Positions 14,729-20,139 of a stretch of 34,913 bases of DNA are shown here, in pieces. Location of the stretch: assembly GCA_034722995.1 (NCBI GenBank), contig JAYEOL010000067.1, positions 1-34,913 on the forward strand, in the 5' to 3' direction. The notes beneath the pieces were generated by a model. That model did no database searches, was not told the origin of the DNA, and saw only the letters and a list, made by a program, of their open reading frames with translations. The translations under genes were made by a program, and so were the position numbers. Numbering within the stretch: position 1 is the first letter of the stretch; every line of letters starts with the position of its first letter. The stretch comes from Candidatus Cloacimonadota bacterium. GTDB taxonomy: Bacteria > Cloacimonadota > Cloacimonadia > JGIOTU-2.

Positions 14729-15071
14729 TGATATAATTAATGTGTATTAAAATATGGAACAACAAAGAAGAATGAAAATTAATGAGTTGTCAGGGACCAT
14801 TCCCTGACATTAAAGATATTCAATTTAAGTTCGTCATGGAGTGGTCCGTTCTTCGGAGTCCCGATTATATCGGGACGGAGAATGGATCTCTTGCCGAATT
14901 CAGTTCCGATATATCGGAACTACTCCATATAATATTAAAAGTATTTTCAGATGAAAAGAAATTATTTGTAATAAAATCATTGACAGTAATTTTAATAATT
15001 ATTTTTTTTATTTATATGTATAAAATAGTAATTAGAAAAATAATAAAATAAAAAACCATTAGTGAGGAAAA
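14729..15071. repeat. repeat-bearing gap inside the pilus operon
   Basis: Contains the palindrome GTCAGGGACCATTCCCTGAC (14789-14808). It also holds a multi-hairpin element with outer stem ATGGAGT (14836-14842)/ACTCCAT (14922-14928) enclosing GTCCCGAT/ATCGGGAC (14858-14876) and GTTCCGAT/ATCGGAAC (14903-14920). The element has the same outer-stem-plus-two-hairpins layout as 3997-4103. A small ORF at 14782-15051 crosses it. Confidence 0.6.
14782..15051 (+). CDS. doubtful small membrane protein crossing repeats
   Basis: Open frame of 89 codons. Its first two thirds are translated repeat palindromes and are not protein-like. Its end (ELLHIILKVFSDEKKLFVIK, then a hydrophobic helix at about 65-81, then a basic tail) does look like a small membrane protein. 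A shorter frame (MEQQRRMKINELSG) begins at 14754 and runs into the same palindrome. One reading is a small operon gene interrupted by a palindromic element; the other is chance. No ribosome site stands out. Confidence 0.22.
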   Translation: MSCQGPFPDIKDIQFKFVMEWSVLRSPDYIGTENGSLAEFSSDISELLHIILKVFSDEKKLFVIKSLTVILIIIFFIYMYKIVIRKIIK

Positions 15072-15983
15072 ATGGGCAAAGTTCTAATAATAATAGTGTT
15101 ATTACTAACTGCAATTTTTGCAGCCATAACATTATCGGTCCAACACCGAGCAGAAAAAGCACCAGAAATGTTATCACAGGGATATGGTTTGCGTAATGTG
15201 GGTACTTATGCCCTCCGATATGCAATAAAACAAATAAAAGCTGGTTCTATCACTTCTGATATAACTACGAGTTTTGATGATTTTATTGTATTGACCGATG
15301 GAAGAATTAATAGTATCAAATATGATTTTGAATATGATTATAGTGGAGATTCTACTGCAATAGATATTATTGCAAATGTAAGCTGGATAACACCTGATGA
15401 TACACTTTATCATGAATGTGAAGCAGTAGTAAGACTTCAATCATCAGGCTCAACAATATATCAATTCGGTGATTATGCACTTACTACAGCTGGGACTATT
15501 CGCTTAAAAGGTCAATCTTCTGCAACACCAAATAAACAGAATACTGAGTTTACATTTGAAAACATTTTTGGAATGACACAACAAGAAGCAAAAGATTATG
15601 CAACTAGCAAGGGAACTTGTTATGAGGGAGGTACTGATCCAGGCCATGGAGAGTATACTATTGATGACTTCACCTGGATTGAAGGTGATTATCATCCTAC
15701 ATCTTGGAATATATCAAGCGGTATTCTAATAGTAAATGGTAATCTCCACAGTTCAGCTCATGTGATTTTTACCGGTGTTATTTATGTTATAGGAACTTTC
15801 TTTCCAACTGCTTGGACCAGTATAAGTGGTGCAGTTTTTGTAGAATATACAGGGCAGACTGAATTATCAGGCCATGCTACGATAGATTACGATAAAGATG
15901 TTCTTGATAGTTTAGGTGCTGCAGAAACTTCTTTAGGTGCTGCAGAAACTTCAACCATCAAAATTTTGTATTGGAGGGAATAA
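15072..15983 (+). CDS. short-leader pseudopilin-like protein 3 (PilX-like position)
   Basis: Protein of 303 aa opening MGKVLIIIVLLLTAIFAAIT, paralogous to the next gene: same leader, same length, and the same C-terminal layout ending in WRE. After the membrane helix comes an amphipathic helix with APEMLSQGYGLRNVGTYALR, a mid domain, and a C-terminal part with SSGILIVNGNLHSSAHVIFTG, repeating short strands like those of bactofilin or other beta-solenoid proteins. The same layout is seen in large PilX-type minor pilin components. A perfect 21-bp tandem repeat (15911-15952) doubles SLGAAET near the C-terminus. The ribosome site is GAGGAAAA. Its stop overlaps the next ATG by one base. Confidence 0.65.
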   Translation: MGKVLIIIVLLLTAIFAAITLSVQHRAEKAPEMLSQGYGLRNVGTYALRYAIKQIKAGSITSDITTSFDDFIVLTDGRINSIKYDFEYDYSGDSTAIDIIANVSWITPDDTLYHECEAVVRLQSSGSTIYQFGDYALTTAGTIRLKGQSSATPNKQNTEFTFENIFGMTQQEAKDYATSKGTCYEGGTDPGHGEYTIDDFTWIEGDYHPTSWNISSGILIVNGNLHSSAHVIFTGVIYVIGTFFPTAWTSISGAVFVEYTGQTELSGHATIDYDKDVLDSLGAAETSLGAAETSTIKILYWRE

Positions 15984-16885
15984 TGGGAAAAACAGTTATA
16001 ATAGGCGTCTTGATAATTATTGCCATCTTTGCAGGAATTCTCATAACCGTTAATAAGCATACTGAGAAAATGCCGGAAATTGCTTCAGAAAATCTGGCTG
16101 AGATGCAAGTAAGAGCTTTGGGCAATTATGCCTTAGGTTATGGTATAAATAAGTTTCTTGATGGTAATGTTACTTTTTGCGATAGCATAACTGGATATAT
16201 TGATGATTTTACTCCATTAGAAGTTTTGGATGGTTCAATTGATAGCATCAAATTTACTTATGAATCAGATGGTTCAATTCGTATTAATTCGTATGTAACT
16301 TATAATATCAATGATGAAACTGTTAATCACCAGAGTGAAGCAAATTTTTCATTCATTATTGATGATGCAGCTAAATCAAATATTACATCTGCTCTTGTTT
16401 ATGGTGGCTCTATTACTATCCATGCAAAGGCTGCTATTCATGGAGAATTAACTGAAACTACAGAATTTGATTTTGAAGAAGTGTTTGGTATATCAGAAGA
16501 AGATGTAAAAAACGAAGCAATAAGTAATGATGCTTTTATTATAAATCCAGAAAATAACACACCAATGCCAGATAGCCTTACATGGATAGAATTTGAGGGG
16601 GGTGACAGCCTCTTCAAAGTTACAAATGATTGGACTGGTGCTGGTATATTAATTATTAAGGGAAATCTAAAGTGTACAGCACAAATAACTTTTGAAGGTA
16701 TTCTGGTTGTGTTTGGGACATTAGACATTACAGCACATTCAGATATTACTGGCTCTGTGTTTGTCGTGGGTGATGCCAGTTTGGGAGCTTTTGCTACTAT
16801 TACTTTTGATGGTGATATAGTGGCTACAGCTTTGGAAAATTTACCATTTAATGTTTCTTGCAAGATTATCAGCTGGAGAGAATAA
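15983..16885 (+). CDS. short-leader pseudopilin-like protein 4, paralog of preceding gene
   Basis: Protein of 300 aa opening MGKTVIIGVLIIIAIFAGIL. The ATG at 15983 is preferred over a TTG at 15971 because GGAGG lies correctly before it and the leader then equals that of the upstream paralog. It shares with that paralog the MG-K leader, the EMxxRxLGNYAL-type amphipathic helix, an IDDFTPLEVLDGSIDSIKF-like block, the solenoid-like GAGILIIKGNLKCTAQITF and the WRE ending. Adjacent paralogs suggest a tandem duplication followed by divergence. The role is probably as a minor pilus or pseudopilus component. Coupled to the upstream gene by a TAATG overlap. Confidence 0.65.
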   Translation: MGKTVIIGVLIIIAIFAGILITVNKHTEKMPEIASENLAEMQVRALGNYALGYGINKFLDGNVTFCDSITGYIDDFTPLEVLDGSIDSIKFTYESDGSIRINSYVTYNINDETVNHQSEANFSFIIDDAAKSNITSALVYGGSITIHAKAAIHGELTETTEFDFEEVFGISEEDVKNEAISNDAFIINPENNTPMPDSLTWIEFEGGDSLFKVTNDWTGAGILIIKGNLKCTAQITFEGILVVFGTLDITAHSDITGSVFVVGDASLGAFATITFDGDIVATALENLPFNVSCKIISWRE

Positions 16886-16955
16886 TAAAAATTCTATCCT
16901 TTTATAAGCTCATTAAATTCGTAAAACAGGTTGGTGAAAAAATCTTGTAAAAATT

Positions 16956-16961
16956 TATAAT
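16956..16961 (+). promoter_or_regulatory. possible -10 box upstream of regulator pair
   Basis: TATAAT lies 36 bp before the ATG of the kinase-like gene, with TTGGTG at 16931-16936 as a poorly spaced (19 bp) -35 candidate. The AT-rich gap 16886-16991 is one of the longer gaps in the operon, so an internal promoter is plausible but weakly supported. Confidence 0.25.
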
Positions 16962-16991
16962 ATTAATAATAGTATATTGGAAAAGGAAAAA

Positions 16992-17897
16992 ATGGATAAA
17001 TCACAATTTCTTGAAACAGAAAAAAGCATGTTCCATTGGTGGTCAAAAATCCGCTGGTTTATGGTAATAATCCTTTTTGCAATAGGTATTATTCGTGTTC
17101 AGCAATCTCCACAAACCTTCCCAATTATTATCTTTATTGCTGCCTTTTTAGGAATATGTGTTTTAAATCTTCTCTTCCATCTACAGATTATTAAAACTAA
17201 TAATATCTTTGCAACAGTTCAAATTGTTTTAGATATTGTTTTCTCTACTTTAATTGTGCATCTGACTGGTGGAATTGAAAGCTCTTTTGTATGGATATAC
17301 CTGATAGCAGTTATTACCGCAAGTTTAGCAATAGAAAAAGCAGGTGGTTTTATATCTGCTCTGATTGGTAGTATGTCTCTTTTAGCCCTAATTCTTCTTT
17401 ATAATTTTAAATGGCTTTTGCCAATTAATGGCTCGTCTTTTAATTACGATGTTTCTTTGCAAACTATATTTTTAATTTCCTATACTGGTCTTTTTACTGC
17501 CATAGCCTTTATTGCGAATTTTATTAGTGATATGGCAAAAAAACTATCTTTTAACTCCTTAAAAGTCAATGAAAAATTGAAGGATAAAGAAGACCAATTA
17601 TTGGAGAAGCAAAAAATAATTATAGAAGATAAGAAAAAAATCGCTAACTACCAAGAAGTTGTCCAAACTGCAGCCAATATTGCCGAGATAGACCATGATA
17701 TAAATAATCCTCTGAGTGTAATCTCCCTGTCATTAAGTAGAGTCAAAAAAGCTGCTGATGAATATGATGACGAAAAACTTTTTAAGTCAAGCAATCAGAT
17801 GACCGAAGCCATCAATAAAATAAATGGTATATTAACAAGGTTGCAAGACTTAAAAAAATTAGAATTGATTAAAGCGGAAAGAAAAAAACAGGTTTAA
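16992..17897 (+). CDS. histidine-kinase-like protein with DHp but no ATPase domain
   Basis: Protein of 301 aa. The ATG at 16992 is chosen (AAAGGAAAAA before it) over a TTG at 16977. It has five or six membrane helices between about residues 15 and 185 (for example MVIILFAIGIIRV and ALIGSMSLLALILLYNF), then a coiled coil rich in Lys/Glu, then an H-box with His235 in AEIDHDINNPLSVISLSLSR and a second DHp helix ending at 301. The HATPase domain (N-, D- and G-boxes) is absent, and the next gene begins 5 bp after the stop with no leftover kinase sequence. It therefore cannot autophosphorylate alone. It may be a phosphotransfer or receptor partner for the following receiver protein, phosphorylated by another kinase. 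Confidence 0.82.
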   Translation: MDKSQFLETEKSMFHWWSKIRWFMVIILFAIGIIRVQQSPQTFPIIIFIAAFLGICVLNLLFHLQIIKTNNIFATVQIVLDIVFSTLIVHLTGGIESSFVWIYLIAVITASLAIEKAGGFISALIGSMSLLALILLYNFKWLLPINGSSFNYDVSLQTIFLISYTGLFTAIAFIANFISDMAKKLSFNSLKVNEKLKDKEDQLLEKQKIIIEDKKKIANYQEVVQTAANIAEIDHDINNPLSVISLSLSRVKKAADEYDDEKLFKSSNQMTEAINKINGILTRLQDLKKLELIKAERKKQV

Positions 17898-17901
17898 TAC
17901 T

Positions 17902-18756
17902 ATGAAAAAACATATTTTAGTTGTGGATGATGAACAAACTATACGAGAACTTTGTAAAGAGTTTCTTGAAGAAGAGGGATATAAAGTAACACTTGCAGTT
18001 GATGGACAGGATGCTCTTGATAAAATGGAATATGATGACTATGACCTTTTCCTCGTTGATATGGTTATGCCTCGTATAGATGGACTTGAACTAATGAAGA
18101 GGATTAAAAAGAAACAACCATTAGCTGTTATTGTTATTACAACAGGATTTTCCAGCATAGAGGGCGCAGTAAAGGCTGTGCATGCTGGAGCTTTTCAATA
18201 TCTTTCTAAACCTATTAATGCTGAAGAACTTATTGAAGTTGTAAAAAAAGGCTTACAATACGCCAAAGATTTATACGGTCCACTTCAACAGGCTTTTGAA
18301 CCAGGTGCTGAAGTTATGCAAAAGGCAGAACCTCTTATGTTACATGGATTCACACCAGAAGAAAAAGTTGACTTTTTAGCACTGGGACGTATTCATAAAT
18401 ATGATGTCAGTGAATATATTCCGATTGGTGATAAAAAGTCAGGTTCAATCATTTTGGTTGAAAGTGGCGACATATCAGTCTGGCTTAGTAATACAACTGT
18501 AGATTATCTAAGAAAGGGAGATACCTGGGGAGAAGAAAGCTTTATATTAGCTGGCTCTGTATTTACTAAACTTCGAGCAGAGACTGCTGTCAAAGTTAGA
18601 CATTTTGATAGAAAAAGGATGTTAGATTTCTTTGCATATAAAGGGGAAAAATTATTAAAAAGATTTATGATTAATCTTATAAATTGTACATTTTCCAAAT
18701 GGCGCAAATCTATTCAAAGAATTGTTATGCTGAAACTTGTCACCGGAGAAAAATGA
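17902..18756 (+). CDS. response regulator with degenerate cyclic-nucleotide-binding-like domain
   Basis: Protein of 284 aa. The receiver domain at about 1-120 has the acidic pair in VVDDEQ, phospho-acceptor Asp53 in LVDMVMPRIDG, and switch Lys in YLSKPIN. Residues about 150-270 read like a cNMP-binding/CAP barrel (IILVESGDISVWLSN, then LRKGDTWGEESFILAG, then TAVKVRHFDRKRMLDFF). The Arg-Ala of the nucleotide-binding cassette is not seen (SVFTKLRAET instead), so cAMP/cGMP binding is doubtful. No helix-turn-helix is recognisable; the basic C-terminus (FSKWRKSIQRIVM) is helical. Coupled to the DHp-only protein and followed by pilT, so it probably controls pilus function by protein contact rather than by transcription. 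Confidence 0.85.
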   Translation: MKKHILVVDDEQTIRELCKEFLEEEGYKVTLAVDGQDALDKMEYDDYDLFLVDMVMPRIDGLELMKRIKKKQPLAVIVITTGFSSIEGAVKAVHAGAFQYLSKPINAEELIEVVKKGLQYAKDLYGPLQQAFEPGAEVMQKAEPLMLHGFTPEEKVDFLALGRIHKYDVSEYIPIGDKKSGSIILVESGDISVWLSNTTVDYLRKGDTWGEESFILAGSVFTKLRAETAVKVRHFDRKRMLDFFAYKGEKLLKRFMINLINCTFSKWRKSIQRIVMLKLVTGEK

Positions 18757-18910
18757 AGAATATAGTATATCGTCAATCCCCGCGGACGCGGGGATTGCGT
18801 CCCGATAAATCGGGAGAAACGGTATATGTTCAATATCTATCGGCTCGTTAACCGTTTACCTAATGATGATTGGAGCCTCGCAATCGTTCAATGAATGACG
18901 AAAGGAACTT
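18757..18910. repeat. palindromic gap between regulator and pilT
   Basis: CAATCCCCGC (18774-18783) and GCGGGGATTG (18788-18797) form a perfect 10-bp stem with loop GGAC, followed directly by TCCCGATAAATCGGGA. GC-rich compared with both neighbours. No T-run, so attenuation or RNA processing is more likely than termination. The ribosome site of pilT (AAAGGAAC) lies at the right end. Confidence 0.6.
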
Positions 18911-20128
18911 ATGAGCCTGTCTTTTACACCTGAAATGTTAGTAGGATTACCAGAATATTTAATTGGTACAAGTAGATTCCAGAACATTAACAAAATTATC
19001 ACTTATAATGCAACCTGGAGAAACGAAGCTTACAACAACCTAAAAAAATTACTTAAGCATATGCGAGAAATAAATGCCTCTGATATGGATTTCGGCGGAC
19101 CAGGAGCAAATAGACAAATCTGGTATAGAGTCTATGGGAAAAAATCTCCATATCAAGATATGCCTTCGTACATTAATGATGAAGTTACCGCTATTTTATT
19201 AAGCATCCTATCTGACGAACAGAAAATAACACTTTTTAAAAATAAAAATGTAGACCTTTCTGTAGGAATGGTATTAGAAGAGGGGGAAGAACCCAGCCGT
19301 TTTCGTAGCGATATCTATTATGAAAGTAATGTTTTAGTAGCAAACTTTAGACGCATCAACCAAGAATTATTTACAATACAATCTTTAAACTTTCCCGAAC
19401 CAATTATCAAAAGGTTAGACCTCCAATATGAAAAATCTGGTCTAATTTTAGTCACCGGAATCACAGGGTCAGGAAAAAGTTGTACATTAGATTCTATTAT
19501 AGATATGAACAATCACAATAATCACTCTCATATTGTAATTATTGGAAATCCAATTGAATATATCCACCAATCAGATAAATGTATTATCAGACATAGGGAA
19601 GTTGGCGAAGATGTATTAAACTTTAGAGAGGGAACAATACAAGCATTAAGACAGGACCCGGATATAATTGTTGTTGGAGAGATGCGAGACCCGGAAACAA
19701 TTGCTACAGTTCTTGAAGCCACTGATAGCGGTCATAAGTGTTTTACTACCCTGCACACAAGTTCTGCGGTTGATAGTATGCATAGAATTATTGCTGAATT
19801 TCCTCCAAGAGAGCAAGATAGAATAAGATTGAGATTGGCAGATACATTGAAAGTGATTATCTCTCAAAAATTAGTTCCAAATAAGCAAGGCAAGCTAACC
19901 TTAGCAAAAGAGATTCTTTCTGTAGATGCATCAGTGCGCGCTGCGATAAGAAATAAAAATATCAACGAAATTTATCAGATGATTACTGAAGGTAAAAGAA
20001 AAGGTATGATAGCCCTTGAGCAAGACCTATTTAATCTATGTAAAAACAATATAATAACAAGAGAAACAGCTATAAACTTTTCAAATAGCAGAAAAAGAAT
20101 GCAGCAGTTGTTAACTTACTCAAAATAA
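18911..20128 (+). CDS. pilT: PilT-like retraction ATPase with altered Asp box
   Basis: ATPase of 405 aa, somewhat longer than typical PilT (about 345-370) because of an extended N-terminus. Seen: Walker A GITGSGKS at 183-190, Walker B VGEMRDPET with Glu257, His box TLHTSSAVDS, AIRNKNINEIYQMITEG and the C-terminal block KRKGMIALEQDLFNLCKNN, all PilT-type. The Asp box, normally EDPIE, reads GNPIEY at 212-217: both acidic residues are replaced by Gly212-Asn213, although the flanking HIVII and IHQSDK stretches are conserved. The Walker A also has Cys after the Ser. Retraction kinetics may differ, or the protein may have a regulatory role. Located in the operon between the regulators and pilM. Confidence 0.9.
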   Translation: MSLSFTPEMLVGLPEYLIGTSRFQNINKIITYNATWRNEAYNNLKKLLKHMREINASDMDFGGPGANRQIWYRVYGKKSPYQDMPSYINDEVTAILLSILSDEQKITLFKNKNVDLSVGMVLEEGEEPSRFRSDIYYESNVLVANFRRINQELFTIQSLNFPEPIIKRLDLQYEKSGLILVTGITGSGKSCTLDSIIDMNNHNNHSHIVIIGNPIEYIHQSDKCIIRHREVGEDVLNFREGTIQALRQDPDIIVVGEMRDPETIATVLEATDSGHKCFTTLHTSSAVDSMHRIIAEFPPREQDRIRLRLADTLKVIISQKLVPNKQGKLTLAKEILSVDASVRAAIRNKNINEIYQMITEGKRKGMIALEQDLFNLCKNNIITRETAINFSNSRKRMQQLLTYSK

Positions 20129-20139
20129 GCCTCTAAATA

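Noticed and set aside
16977-16991. TTG start adding five residues to the DHp-only protein
   Set aside because: The ATG at 16992 has AAAGGAAAAA just before it; the TTG has no ribosome site.
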